A stretch of 64,000 nt of DNA, from the NCBI GenBank assembly GCA_934654815.1, contig CAKUGU010000004.1, positions 1 to 64,000 of the forward strand, read 5' to 3'. Position 1 is the first letter of the stretch; each line of letters begins with the position of its first letter. This DNA is from an uncultured Ellagibacter sp. GTDB taxonomy: Bacteria > Actinomycetota > Coriobacteriia > Coriobacteriales > Eggerthellaceae. The position numbers and the translations under genes are program-made. Positions 52,259-60,707 of this stretch are shown in pieces. The notes below the pieces were generated by a model. That model made no database searches. It was given only the letters and a program-made list of their open reading frames with translations, and was not told the DNA's origin.

Positions 52259-53164
52259 CTACCCTTTCAGCCACTTCTCCCATGCGCCGACCTCGCGGCG
52301 CGCCTGGCTGTAGCCCATCTCATAGGAGGCGCAAAGCTTTTCCCAGTTCGTTTCCTTGTTGTCGACCGGCATGGCATGCGGGTAGAAGGCGTACGCCTCG
52401 CCCGTGCGCTCGAGGCGCTCGATCTCGTCGCAGAGTGCGTTGTAGGGGCCGGGGCGTTCGATCGTGCGCTCGGCCACGAGCGGGTGCTTGCGAAACGCCG
52501 TGCGGAACACCGCGGACGCAGCCGCGCCGATGGGGCGCTTGCGGTAGCCCTTCGGCTGCGTGCGCACGATGAAGAAGCGCGAGAAGCCGTCGCGGCGGGC
52601 GGCGTCAAGGCAGATTCCCCAGCTTGTACCCATGCCGCCGTCCATGAAAGTGCGCCCGTCGATGGTGGTGGGCGGCATGAAGATCGGCATCGTGGAGCTC
52701 GCGCGCACGCGCAGCATCATGTCCCGCAGCGTCGGCATGTCGGCCTTCGTCCAGACGACGGTCTCTCCCGTTTCCCAGTCGAAACCCTCGATGTGGACGT
52801 CGGACGCGCTTTCGCGGAAGGTGTCGAAGTCGAACGCCATCACGTCGCCCGTGCCCGCCAAGTCCTCGGCGATGCCCTCGTAGAGGTGGTGCGCGTTGAA
52901 GAACCCGCGCCCGGAAAGCAGGCTTCCCACGCCGCCGAACTCGGGATCGCGCACAAGGTCGGTGAACGAGGCGCGCGCCCTTGCCACGTCGCGCGACACG
53001 TAGTTCACCGTGTGGCTCGCACCTGCGGAAATGCCGTACACACGCCCGAAATGCATGTCGTTTTCGAGCAGCGCGACCACGACCCCCGCCGTGTAGCTCG
53101 CACGCATGCCGCCGCCCTCGAAGATGAGCGCGACGTCGTTTATGTTGGAATCGAGGTTTGCCAT
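52259..53164 (-). CDS. Patatin-like phospholipase / esterase (YjjU type)
   Basis: 301 residues from the ATG at 53164; longer in-frame extensions have no family content. FEGGGMRASYTAG is the oxyanion glycine run, GISAG (44-48) has the nucleophile S46, and DGGMGTSWG holds the catalytic aspartate. It hydrolyses acyl esters, probably membrane lipids. It is cytosolic, with no signal peptide, and apparently monocistronic. Confidence 0.88.
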   Translation of the reverse strand: MANLDSNINDVALIFEGGGMRASYTAGVVVALLENDMHFGRVYGISAGASHTVNYVSRDVARARASFTDLVRDPEFGGVGSLLSGRGFFNAHHLYEGIAEDLAGTGDVMAFDFDTFRESASDVHIEGFDWETGETVVWTKADMPTLRDMMLRVRASSTMPIFMPPTTIDGRTFMDGGMGTSWGICLDAARRDGFSRFFIVRTQPKGYRKRPIGAAASAVFRTAFRKHPLVAERTIERPGPYNALCDEIERLERTGEAYAFYPHAMPVDNKETNWEKLCASYEMGYSQARREVGAWEKWLKG

Positions 53165-53410
53165 GGGACCAGTATACCCCGCCCCGGGCGCACGGGGCCC
53201 GGGGAACGGGAAGGCGGCCCGGGCTGAGAGGGCGCCATGGAGCGGGCGTCGCGGGTCTTGACCGGCGGGTGGCCAGGCACGCGAGCCACGGGTGGCCGGG
53301 CACGCGGGTCGCGCTAGTCGCGCATGGCCGGGCACACGAACCGCGGCCGAAGGCGAGCCGCCCGAACACGCGGACCGGAGCGCTCGCGCGAGCCGCCCGC
53401 GAGACACTTG

Positions 53411-54457
53411 CTACTTGCCGCTCTCCGAAGACGAGGACGAGCCGGTCGAGCTGGACCCGCTCGCTGCCGAAGAGGAGCCCTCGCTCGTCCCCGAGTTCGA
53501 GCCCGACGCCGTGCTCTCGCCCGAAGACGAGTCGTGACCCGACGAAGCGCTGGAGCTCGAGCCCGACGTCGAGGACGATCCCGAAGACGCCGAGGATCCG
53601 CTCTGCCCCGCGCTCGTCTCCGTCTGCCCCTTGCCCGACTGCGACCCGCTTGCAGACGACCCCTGCGAGGAGGAGCCCGACTGCGAGGCCGACTGGCCGC
53701 TCTTCTGCGCGTCGGTCCCGCTCGCGTTCGCGGAGCCGTCAGTCGTGGCGGCGTTCTGCTGTTTGCCGGCCTCGGCGCCCTGCTCGCTGCTCGCGTTCGC
53801 ATCCTGCGAGTTCGAAACAACCTGCTCGATCGTCGCGGGCTTCGCGCCTAAACCCTGTCCCTGCGTGGTGAGCTCGACGAACCCCGCCGTCACCGCCACC
53901 GCGACGAGCGCCGAGACCACCGACACGACGATCACGCTGCGCTGGACGCGCTTGTCGTGCGCACGCTTCTCGCGCACATGCTGGGCTGTGACGTCCTGGG
54001 CGAGCGACGCGTCGCCCAGATGCGGCGTCGACGTCGCGCGATGGGCGGAGTGCTCGGCACGCACCCGCGCCGCCGCAGGCCGCGAGGGGAAGCCCTCGTA
54101 ATCGCCCCGTGCGCTCGCGCTCGCGCCCGACGACGCGCCCCGCGCACCGGGGCGCTCCTGCACTTGCAGCTGCCCGGCGCCTTCTTCGGCGACAGGCTCG
54201 CCCTCCTCGCCGTCGCCCTCGCGCAAGTCGCGCAGCTTGCTCGCCGACTGCTCGAGGAAGCGCTTGTACACCTGCGACGCCACCGTCGACACGATCGAGC
54301 CGACCGCAACGCCGATGACCGACCCCGCGATGCCGATGCGCGCCGACAAGAGCATCGACGTCACCGCGGCGAGCGCGCCCGCCGTAAGTTGCGCCGCCGA
54401 CAGCCCCTCGAACAGCCCCTTCACCGACATCGTGCTTTTCTTTGCCTCTTCCGTCAT
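53411..54457 (-). CDS. Membrane protein with serine-rich extracellular tail
   Basis: 348 residues from the ATG at 54457 (GAGG upstream). An N-terminal hydrophobic glycine-zipper-like region (about 20-62), about 110 polar residues, a membrane helix at 173-195 and then a Ser/Gly/Asn-rich tail (about 235-348), likely outside. No enzymatic motif was found. The low-complexity tail could be a wall-spanning or glycosylated stalk. Function unknown. Confidence 0.7.
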   Translation of the reverse strand: MTEEAKKSTMSVKGLFEGLSAAQLTAGALAAVTSMLLSARIGIAGSVIGVAVGSIVSTVASQVYKRFLEQSASKLRDLREGDGEEGEPVAEEGAGQLQVQERPGARGASSGASASARGDYEGFPSRPAAARVRAEHSAHRATSTPHLGDASLAQDVTAQHVREKRAHDKRVQRSVIVVSVVSALVAVAVTAGFVELTTQGQGLGAKPATIEQVVSNSQDANASSEQGAEAGKQQNAATTDGSANASGTDAQKSGQSASQSGSSSQGSSASGSQSGKGQTETSAGQSGSSASSGSSSTSGSSSSASSGHDSSSGESTASGSNSGTSEGSSSAASGSSSTGSSSSSESGK

Positions 54458-54665
54458 GCTGAACCTCGCGCTTGCTTCCCACTGTGTCTCTTCTTCGTGC
54501 AAAGGCAGACCTTAACCTGGCGATGTGACGGGAATTTGAACGAAAAGCCCCCTGCGCCGAATCGCTACCCAACCACCACATACGCGGTGCATCGGGCGCA
54601 TGCGCGGGGCGAAGGGGTATACTCGCCTCAGTGTTTCCGACCGCAACGAATCGAAAGGAACCTCG

Positions 54666-54899
54666 ATGGATACGCCGATTCTCTATTACTGGGCGCCCTG
54701 CGCCACCTGCTCCGTCGCCGTGAACCGCGCCGACGAGCTCGGCATCGAGCTCGACAAGCGCGACGTCGAGCAGGAAGCGCCCTACAACGAGCTCGTCGCG
54801 CTCGGCGGCGACGCGAACAAGATTCCCTACCTGTACGTGAACGGCGAGCTCATCGAAGGGCAAGAAGCCGTGCTCGCAAAGCTCGACACGATGAAGTAG
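54666..54899 (+). CDS. Glutaredoxin-like small redox protein
   Basis: 77 residues from the ATG at 54666 (AAAGGA upstream). The thioredoxin fold start PILYYWAPCATC has a CxxC active site, and the late IPYLYVNGELIEG has the cis-proline strand. It is likely a thiol-disulfide exchange protein; the electron donor is unknown. It precedes pepC by 210 bases. Confidence 0.83.
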   Translation: MDTPILYYWAPCATCSVAVNRADELGIELDKRDVEQEAPYNELVALGGDANKIPYLYVNGELIEGQEAVLAKLDTMK

Positions 54900-54944
54900 C
54901 GCGGAAAACCTGCCCGTCGCAGCGCAACCCGCTGGCATGCCTTC

Positions 54945-55043
54945 GCATATCGCTCGTTTTTGTCCAAGCTCGTGACCTGGTAAAACACATCGTTTCCCCA
55001 GTTCAAACGCCCGCGCACCCGTGGACAAAAAGCCGCGATATGC
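54945..55043. promoter_or_regulatory. Long imperfect inverted repeat upstream of pepC
   Basis: GCATATCGC-TCG-TTTTTGTCCA (54945-54966) is mirrored as TGGACAAAAA-GCC-GCGATATGC (55022-55043): 9 and 10 paired bases with a 3-base mismatch, loop of 55. It lies 66 bases before pepC and could be an operator, an RNA switch or the glutaredoxin terminator. Confidence 0.45.
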
Positions 55044-55109
55044 GCACTCCGTTCCCCGTTGTGCTAACCTCCGAACATGAAACGTTCCGCTCTCGTTTGG
55101 AGGTAGCCC

Positions 55110-56474
55110 ATGCCGCAAACCGAACAACCCATCGCCTACACTGCCATCGCGCCCGAAACCACCGAGGCCGCGCATGCCGCCTTCGCGGCCGACGCCGCCG
55201 CGCGCATCGCCAAGAACGCCGTGTCGGCAAGCCCCATCCGCAAGGTCGCACGCGTCCCCGAGGCGCTCTCGCTCGACGCGAGCACCTTCGACGTGCAGCT
55301 TTCCCAGGGCAAGATCACCGACCAGAAGCGCTCGGGCCGCTGCTGGATGTTCGCGAGCCTGAACACGATGCGCTTCCGCATCATGAAGAAGCTCAACCTC
55401 GAAACGTTCGAGCTTTCGCAGGCCTACCCTTTGTTCTGGGATAAGTACGAGCGCGCCAACTGGTTCTTCCAGAACATCCTCGCCACGGCGAACGAGCCCG
55501 CGACCTCGCGCGAGGTCGCGTTCCTGTTGCTCGACCCCCTGTGCGACGGCGGGCAGTGGGACATGTTCCGATCCATCGTGAAGAAGTACGGCGTGGTGCC
55601 CAAAGACGCCATGCCTGAGTCGTACGCGTCGTCGCACACGACCGACATGGACGCCTTCCTCACCCGTTTCCTGCGGGCCGGGGCGAAAACGCTGCGCGAC
55701 ATGGTGGAAGCGGGCGCGGATGCGGGCGATCTTACGGCCAAACAGACCGAGCTGCTCAAGCAGTTCTACCGCATCCTCGCCATCTGCCTGGGCGAGCCGC
55801 CGAAATCCTTCGAAGCGCGCATCCGCGACAAGGACGACAAACTCGTGGTGTCGGGCACGTTCACGCCGCGCGAGTTCTTCGACAAGTACGTGGGCATGAA
55901 CCTCGACGACTACGTGTCGGTCATCAACGCGCCGACCACCGACAAGCCCTACGGGCGCGCCTACTCGGTGAAGTTTTTGGGCAACGTGGCCGAAGACGGC
56001 GGCGTGCGCTACGTGAACCTGCCGGTGGAAAGCCTGAAGCGTGCGGCGATCGCCCAGCTCAAAGACGGGTTGCCCGTGTGGTTCGGCTGCGACGTGGACC
56101 AGAACTACCTGCAAGACGACGGCATGATGGGCATGAACACGCTCGACGTCGACGGGCTGTTCGGCGTGCCCGTGATGGCGAGCCTCGACAAAGCGGCGCG
56201 CCTCGACTACGGCGAGTCGCTCATGACCCACGCGATGGTGTTCCAGGGCGTGAACTTCGATGTCGACGGCAAGCCAGCGCTTTGGCGCGTGGAGAACAGC
56301 TGGGGCAAGGACCACGGCCACGACGGCTACGACCTCATGACCGACGACTGGTTCAGCGAGTACGTCTACCAGGTGGTCGTCGACAAGAAGTACCTCACCG
56401 ACGAGGAGCGCGCGGCGTACGAGAGCGAGCCTATCGAGCTCGCGCCGTGGGACCCGATGGGCGCGCTCGCCTAA
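55110..56474 (+). CDS. pepC: Aminopeptidase C / bleomycin hydrolase-type cysteine peptidase
   Basis: 454 residues, a usual length. Papain-like triad: C78 in SGRCWMFA, H374 in THAMVFQG, N396 in VENSWG. The homologues form a hexameric self-compartmentalised barrel that trims peptides from the N-terminus in the cytosol. The extreme C-terminus normally sits in the active site and sets specificity; here it ends GALA, fitting the family. AGGTAGCCC is a modest Shine-Dalgarno. Confidence 0.93.
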   Translation: MPQTEQPIAYTAIAPETTEAAHAAFAADAAARIAKNAVSASPIRKVARVPEALSLDASTFDVQLSQGKITDQKRSGRCWMFASLNTMRFRIMKKLNLETFELSQAYPLFWDKYERANWFFQNILATANEPATSREVAFLLLDPLCDGGQWDMFRSIVKKYGVVPKDAMPESYASSHTTDMDAFLTRFLRAGAKTLRDMVEAGADAGDLTAKQTELLKQFYRILAICLGEPPKSFEARIRDKDDKLVVSGTFTPREFFDKYVGMNLDDYVSVINAPTTDKPYGRAYSVKFLGNVAEDGGVRYVNLPVESLKRAAIAQLKDGLPVWFGCDVDQNYLQDDGMMGMNTLDVDGLFGVPVMASLDKAARLDYGESLMTHAMVFQGVNFDVDGKPALWRVENSWGKDHGHDGYDLMTDDWFSEYVYQVVVDKKYLTDEERAAYESEPIELAPWDPMGALA

Positions 56475-56486
56475 GGTTGCGTTCAA

Positions 56487-56528
56487 GGAAGCGCATGCGA
56501 CCTGGCCGCTCCGGTCGCATGCGCTTCC
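56487..56528 (+). terminator. 16-bp perfect hairpin after pepC
   Basis: GGAAGCGCATGCGACC (56487-56502) pairs completely with GGTCGCATGCGCTTCC (56513-56528) around a 10-base loop, 12 bases after the stop. There is no T-run, so termination may be inefficient or the element may act as an RNA stabiliser. Confidence 0.65.
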
Positions 56529-56559
56529 GACACTGCCTGCGACCAGGCGTTTCACAAGG

Positions 56560-56612
56560 TTGTCACAATTGTTATGTTACCAGTGACAAACTGGCGGCCG
56601 CGCCCCTACAAT
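56560..56612 (+). promoter_or_regulatory. Promoter with overlapping dyad for the cation exporter
   Basis: TGACAA (56584-56589) and TACAAT (56607-56612) are 17 bases apart, a good sigma-70-type promoter. TTGTCAC (56560-56566) and GTGACAA (56583-56589) form a dyad with its right arm on the -35, a likely repressor site. Transcription would start near 56619, some 267 bases before the coding sequence. Confidence 0.7.
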
Positions 56613-56681
56613 ATGGTCACTCTTTGCACTGCACCGTCTTCCCATGCCCGCGACAAGGCGCGGGAAGACGAGCTCAACAGC

Positions 56682-56770
56682 GCAAACTGATCAGGCCGTG
56701 GCGCGGCGACGCGTCATGGGGCCGGGCCATCACGGCAGCAGGCAAAGCATGCGCGCCTGCGGGACAGTAG
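56682..56770 (+). ncRNA. NiCo (czcD) riboswitch aptamer
   Basis: The sequence follows the known aptamer order: AACTGA then CAGGC (56685-56696), GGGGCCGGGCC (56718-56728), CGGCAGCAGGCA (56732-56743), GCGGGACAGT (56759-56768). It matches the Erysipelotrichaceae crystal-structure RNA as I recall it at CUGAGCAGGC, GCCGGGC, GCGGCAACAG and GGGACAG, with P1 closed by ACTG/CAGT. NiCo riboswitches sense Co2+/Ni2+ and turn on exporters. The gene after it is a cation diffusion facilitator, the canonical target. Confidence 0.85.
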
Positions 56771-56796
56771 CAAGCTGACCCGCAGGCGCGCTTTTT
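56751..56796 (+). terminator. Riboswitch-controlled intrinsic terminator
   Basis: GCGCGCCTGCGGG (56751-56763) pairs perfectly with CCCGCAGGCGCGC (56779-56791), followed by five T (56792-56796). The left arm includes the GGG of the conserved GGGACAG of the aptamer, so metal binding should prevent it forming. It is thus an on-switch. Confidence 0.88.
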
Positions 56797-56885
56797 CGTC
56801 ACGCACGGCACGCAAACGCCGCACGCGATCGCGAAGGCACTCCCACGGGGCAAGAGTACTGTTTCCCCGACCAGGAGGTTTCGTT

Positions 56886-57962
56886 ATGACCGCGTACAAC
56901 ATCCCCGCCTTCGCAACTGAAGGCCCCAATCCCTTCTTGCAGGAAGAACCCTCGACGCCCGCCCCGGTGCACATGATGATCTCCGAGAGCGCTGCAACCG
57001 AGGCGAGCCCGACGGCGAGCGCGCCGAGCGGCGACGCAAGCAGCACCGCGGGCAGCGGCGGCGGCAAGCCGGGGAAGGCCCCCGTCGATCCCGCACGCGA
57101 GAAGGCTATCTCGGCGAAGCTCGCGTCCATCGGCGTCGCAGGTAACGTCGCGCTGTCGGCGTTCAAGCTTATAGCCGGCATCTTCGGCAACTCGTCCGCC
57201 ATGATCTCGGACGCGGTCCACTCGCTTTCCGACGTGTTCGCCACGGCCATCGCGTACGTGGGCGTACGCCTGTCGAAGCGCGAAGCGGACGAGACGCATC
57301 CCTACGGGCACGAGCGCTTCGAGTGCGTGGCCTCGCTCGCGCTCGGTATCATCCTCGCGTTCACCGGGCTTGCCATCGGACTTTCGAGCGTCGAGAGCAT
57401 CGCGAGCGGTGCCTACCTCGATGCCGCGACGCCGGGCATGCTCGCGCTCGTCGCCGCCGTGGTGTCGATCGTGGTGAAGGAGGCCATGTTCTGGTACACC
57501 CGCCACTGGGCGCGCGTGCTCGACTCGAGCGCGTTCATGGCCGACGCCTGGCACCACCGCTCCGACGCGCTGTCGTCGATCGGCGCGCTTCTGGGCATCG
57601 GGGCGGCGATGCTCGGTTTTCCCATCGGCGACCCGTTGGCGTCGATCGTCATCTGCGTCATCGTGCTGAAAGTGGCGCTTGACGTGCTGAAAGACGCTGT
57701 CGACAAGATGCTCGACACACCGTGCGGCGACGAGTTCGAGACCGCGGTCGCCGACGTGATAACCGCAACCGCGGGCGTCGTGCACATCGACGCGCTTCGC
57801 ACGCGCCAGTTCGGCAACAAGGTGTACGTCGACGCGGAGATCGCGGTCGAGGGCAGCCTGCCGCTCACCCAAGCGCACGCCATCGCCGAAGCCGCCCACG
57901 ATGCGGTCGAGGCGAAGTTCCCCGAGGTGAAGCACATCATGATCCACGAGAACCCGGCGTAA
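56886..57962 (+). CDS. Cation diffusion facilitator exporter (CzcD/FieF type)
   Basis: 358 residues. A low-complexity N-terminal extension (about 70 residues) precedes six membrane helices. Metal sites: H112-xxx-D116 (SDAVHSLSD) in the second helix and HxxxD in the fifth (ADAWHHRSDAL). The C-terminal cytosolic domain VDKMLDTPCGDE...VHIDALRTRQFG binds regulatory metal in homologues. It exports divalent metal in exchange for protons. The NiCo riboswitch upstream makes cobalt and nickel the probable substrates. AGGAGG precedes the ATG. Confidence 0.92.
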   Translation: MTAYNIPAFATEGPNPFLQEEPSTPAPVHMMISESAATEASPTASAPSGDASSTAGSGGGKPGKAPVDPAREKAISAKLASIGVAGNVALSAFKLIAGIFGNSSAMISDAVHSLSDVFATAIAYVGVRLSKREADETHPYGHERFECVASLALGIILAFTGLAIGLSSVESIASGAYLDAATPGMLALVAAVVSIVVKEAMFWYTRHWARVLDSSAFMADAWHHRSDALSSIGALLGIGAAMLGFPIGDPLASIVICVIVLKVALDVLKDAVDKMLDTPCGDEFETAVADVITATAGVVHIDALRTRQFGNKVYVDAEIAVEGSLPLTQAHAIAEAAHDAVEAKFPEVKHIMIHENPA

Positions 57963-58227
57963 GGATAGCGGGAGCCCCGCGCCCGACGCGCTTGGCCGCA
58001 GGGGCTCAAAAGGCTCCCCCCCCCACGGAGGCGCGAAGGACAGAGCCGCAGCAGAGCGCGACGTTTCGCGAAAGCGCGGGGTCCAAAGGATCGCACGGGC
58101 ATGCGGCACTATACTTGGGAATGCGAGCACGAACGCGACAAGATCGCGCGAAGCGAAGCGCAACGCATGCCGGATTTCGCGCGCCGTGCTCATCGAACCA
58201 GCAGTGCGCGAAGAGCAAGGAGGGTCC

Positions 58228-59925
58228 ATGGATTTCCCGCTTAGCATCATCGAAGCATGCCTCGTACCGACGGAGACGCAGGTGACGTTCCCCGTCGACG
58301 AGAACGGCGCCGTCTTCTCCTTCGCCGATACGGACGAGAGCGCCCTCGCGACGCCCGCAGCATCGCCCAAGGCGCCCACAGCCACCACCGCCGACAACAG
58401 CAACGACGCCGCGCGCGCACCCGAGCCGCCCGCCCTGCTTGTCACGTCGATCGAGCGCGCACAGGAAATCACCGAGAACGGCACCTGTGCGCGACCCGTC
58501 CTCGCAATCGCGCCTCCTGTCGCCGGTGCCGAGCCGAGAAGCGGCACCGGGCAACACGGCAACCCCGAGGACGCCGTCGGCGCCGAGGCCCGAAGCGCCT
58601 CGCAAGATCACGCCCTCCCCTTCCCCGTCGCCACGACACGCCTTTCGTGCGCCGCCGTATGCAGCCTGATCAACCGGCATCTCGTCGAATTGCGCGAATG
58701 GGACGCCTCACTTGCGGACCTCGTCCTCGCAGGCGCCTCCGCCCAGCAGCTCATCGATGCGAGCGAGCCCGTCATCGGGCATTACCTGGCGCTCACCGAC
58801 GCGCTCTTCGCGCTCGTCGCCGCGACCAAGAACCATCCCCCGATCGACGACATGAGCCGCGCGCTCATCGAGACGGGCAGCTACCCCTCCTCGATGATTC
58901 CGCGCATCGAGCGACTCGCCGAGAAGCAGCGCAGCAATTCGCAGAACCGCAACCGGCTCGATCAGAAGGGAAACGAGGTGAACCAGCTTCCCAACATCTC
59001 GAGGATCTACCGGCTCAGCCAAAACTACGCCGCGCATCTCGTCATGGTGTCATCGCAGGCGATAGCCCCGTGGGAGTCGTTTCTTTTCGACGTGCTCGCC
59101 AATCGCATCGGCGCGTGCCTCGAGCGGTCTTGGGAAACCACCGCCTATCGCGACAAAGATGCAGCTTTCCTGGTCGCTTTGCTGAACGGGGCCTTCGGCG
59201 ATGCGCCGGATTTGGAAGAAAGAGCCCATCGATTCGATTTGCCGTCCAAAGGCGTCTTCGAGGTCGGCGTCGTATCGAAGGCGGAAGAGCACGGCGGCGT
59301 CGCGCATTTCGCGCATCAGATACGGTCGGCCCTCAAAGCATGCCGCGTTGCCGTGATCGAACAGCGCATCTACGTTTTGCTTACCTCGATGGGGAAAAGC
59401 AGCGGCAAGATCGCAGCCATGGAAGAGCGGCTTTTCGAGATGGTTTCCCGCCTTCACGCCGAGATAGGCATCTCCTCGCGCTTCGAGCAGCTTTCAAGCT
59501 GCCGCATGGCGCGCATGGAAGCCGACGTCGCGCTGGCCTACGGGTCGAAGAAGCATTCGAACTACCGGCTCATTTCGAGTAAGGAACCTTATTACGATTG
59601 CGCGTTTCGATTCAACCGATACTTTCCCTATTACCTGGTCGATCCTTATGCCGACACCGCCCAGTTCCTTACCGAGTACGCGAAGGCACCCAATCTGGTG
59701 AACCGCCTGCATCAGGCAGACGTCGCGAACGGGACCGACGACTACACGCTCCTGGCAACGTATCTGTACTTCGATTGCAGCATCAAGAAAACCGCCGAGA
59801 TCATGGAAATGCATCGCAACACCGTGGTGTACCGCCTGAACAAGATCCGCAACAACTTCTTCATCGACCTCGACGACTGCGACACGCGAGTGTTTTTGCA
59901 TTACCTTTTCGGCGTGCTCGATTAA
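58228..59925 (+). CDS. PucR/CdaR-type transcriptional regulator
   Basis: 565 residues from the ATG at 58228 (AAGGAGG upstream). The C-terminal helix-turn-helix is of the PucR_C (HTH_30) type: YLYFDCSIKKTAEIMEMHRN then TVVYRLNKI. The middle has a GGDEF-like/CdaR fold, and the N-terminal 150 residues are low complexity. PucR-like regulators respond to small ligands. It is convergent with the second molybdoenzyme operon, the likeliest target; no other regulator is near. Confidence 0.8.
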   Translation: MDFPLSIIEACLVPTETQVTFPVDENGAVFSFADTDESALATPAASPKAPTATTADNSNDAARAPEPPALLVTSIERAQEITENGTCARPVLAIAPPVAGAEPRSGTGQHGNPEDAVGAEARSASQDHALPFPVATTRLSCAAVCSLINRHLVELREWDASLADLVLAGASAQQLIDASEPVIGHYLALTDALFALVAATKNHPPIDDMSRALIETGSYPSSMIPRIERLAEKQRSNSQNRNRLDQKGNEVNQLPNISRIYRLSQNYAAHLVMVSSQAIAPWESFLFDVLANRIGACLERSWETTAYRDKDAAFLVALLNGAFGDAPDLEERAHRFDLPSKGVFEVGVVSKAEEHGGVAHFAHQIRSALKACRVAVIEQRIYVLLTSMGKSSGKIAAMEERLFEMVSRLHAEIGISSRFEQLSSCRMARMEADVALAYGSKKHSNYRLISSKEPYYDCAFRFNRYFPYYLVDPYADTAQFLTEYAKAPNLVNRLHQADVANGTDDYTLLATYLYFDCSIKKTAEIMEMHRNTVVYRLNKIRNNFFIDLDDCDTRVFLHYLFGVLD

Positions 59926-59985
59926 AGAGCGCGGGCGCAACCGCCGCATCGCGCCGCCACGGCTTTGCGACGCGGCGGGGGGCGG

Positions 59986-60264
59986 CTAGCCCTTCGAAAG
60001 ATGGTTCCCGTCGGGCCATCTGCACGGATGCGATTCTCCCGTGGCGTTCTCCCGCATGTTGTACATGCAGGGGATGTCGCACAGAAGGCCCGTCCAATTG
60101 CAGCGCAGTCGCTCGCGCGGCGGCAGATCCGCGCCGCACCGGGGGCAGCGCCACGCGTCGTAGCGCCCCACCATGACGAGCCGCCCGCACGAGGGGCACG
60201 TGACCGGCCTGGGATGGGGCGGCCGGCACTTCCCGCAGAAGGGGTTGCAACTCATGCAGCTCAT
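59986..60264 (-). CDS. Small cysteine-rich zinc-ribbon protein
   Basis: 92 residues from the ATG at 60264 (AAGGAAG upstream). It has CMSCNPFCGKC, CPSCGRLV, CPRCGADL and a C-terminal CNWTGLLCDIPC: 14 or so cysteines, two clear zinc-ribbon pairs. Possibly a metal-binding accessory for the molybdoenzyme operon, whose terminator-like hairpin separates them by 33 bases. No function known. Confidence 0.6.
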   Translation of the reverse strand: MSCMSCNPFCGKCRPPHPRPVTCPSCGRLVMVGRYDAWRCPRCGADLPPRERLRCNWTGLLCDIPCMYNMRENATGESHPCRWPDGNHLSKG

Positions 60265-60296
60265 GCGTCGCTTCCTTTCATCGTCCTTTCGAACGG

Positions 60297-60341
60297 CCGA
60301 GGCCCCGACCACGCGAATCGATCACGCAATCGGGGCCTCGG
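60297..60341 (-). terminator. Hairpin terminator of the second molybdoenzyme operon
   Basis: CCGAGGCCCCGA (60297-60308) pairs perfectly with TCGGGGCCTCGG (60330-60341). It lies 21 bases beyond the iron-sulfur gene's stop. There is only a weak T-run (TTCG). Confidence 0.6.
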
Positions 60342-60361
60342 AAGTTCGCCTTCGCTATCCC

Positions 60362-60694
60362 TTACAGGGAATAAACCATCGATTTGGGGTATTTCTCGGC
60401 GAGTTTCGCCATCTCCTCAAGCGGGCCGAAGTCCATGACGCCCGCCTGGCAGTGATGCACGCAGGTTGGGAGCCTGCCTTCCGACACACGCTCGGCGCAC
60501 AGGTCGCACTGGTGAGACGGGTAGGGGATGTAAGTGAATTCCCATTTGCCGTCCAGCATCTGGCGCGGGCCGTCTTGCAGCACGTGCATGCCGAACTGAC
60601 CTTCGGGAAGCTTATGCTCCTTCTTGCACGCCACCTCGCAGCTGTGGCAGCCGGTGCAGTACTCGTAGTTGATGAAAAGTCCGTTTGCGCTCAT
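60362..60694 (-). CDS. Iron-sulfur electron-transfer subunit of MopB2
   Basis: 110 residues from the ATG at 60694 (GGAGGG upstream). Two cysteine groups: CTGCHSCEVAC and CDLC...CVHHC, so probably two 4Fe-4S clusters, fewer than the four in DmsB. It resembles the small subunit of pyrogallol hydroxytransferase-type and catechol dehydroxylase-like enzymes, including the late LAEKYPKSMVY. It is 13 bases downstream of MopB2. Confidence 0.83.
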   Translation of the reverse strand: MSANGLFINYEYCTGCHSCEVACKKEHKLPEGQFGMHVLQDGPRQMLDGKWEFTYIPYPSHQCDLCAERVSEGRLPTCVHHCQAGVMDFGPLEEMAKLAEKYPKSMVYSL

Positions 60695-60707
60695 TGTCAA
60701 AGCCCTC

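Larger units (their letters stand above)
56475..56885. other. 411-base regulatory gap before the cation exporter
   Basis: From left to right: the pepC terminator hairpin, an operator-like dyad on a promoter, a leader hairpin (GTCTTCCC 56636-56643 with GGGAAGAC 56662-56669), a NiCo riboswitch, its terminator, and the RBS AGGAGG before 56886. No protein-coding gene is present. Confidence 0.8.

Noticed and set aside
53739-56555. Long minus-strand open frame antisense to pepC
   Set aside because: The plus strand carries a clear cysteine-peptidase triad; the antisense product is low complexity and Arg-rich.
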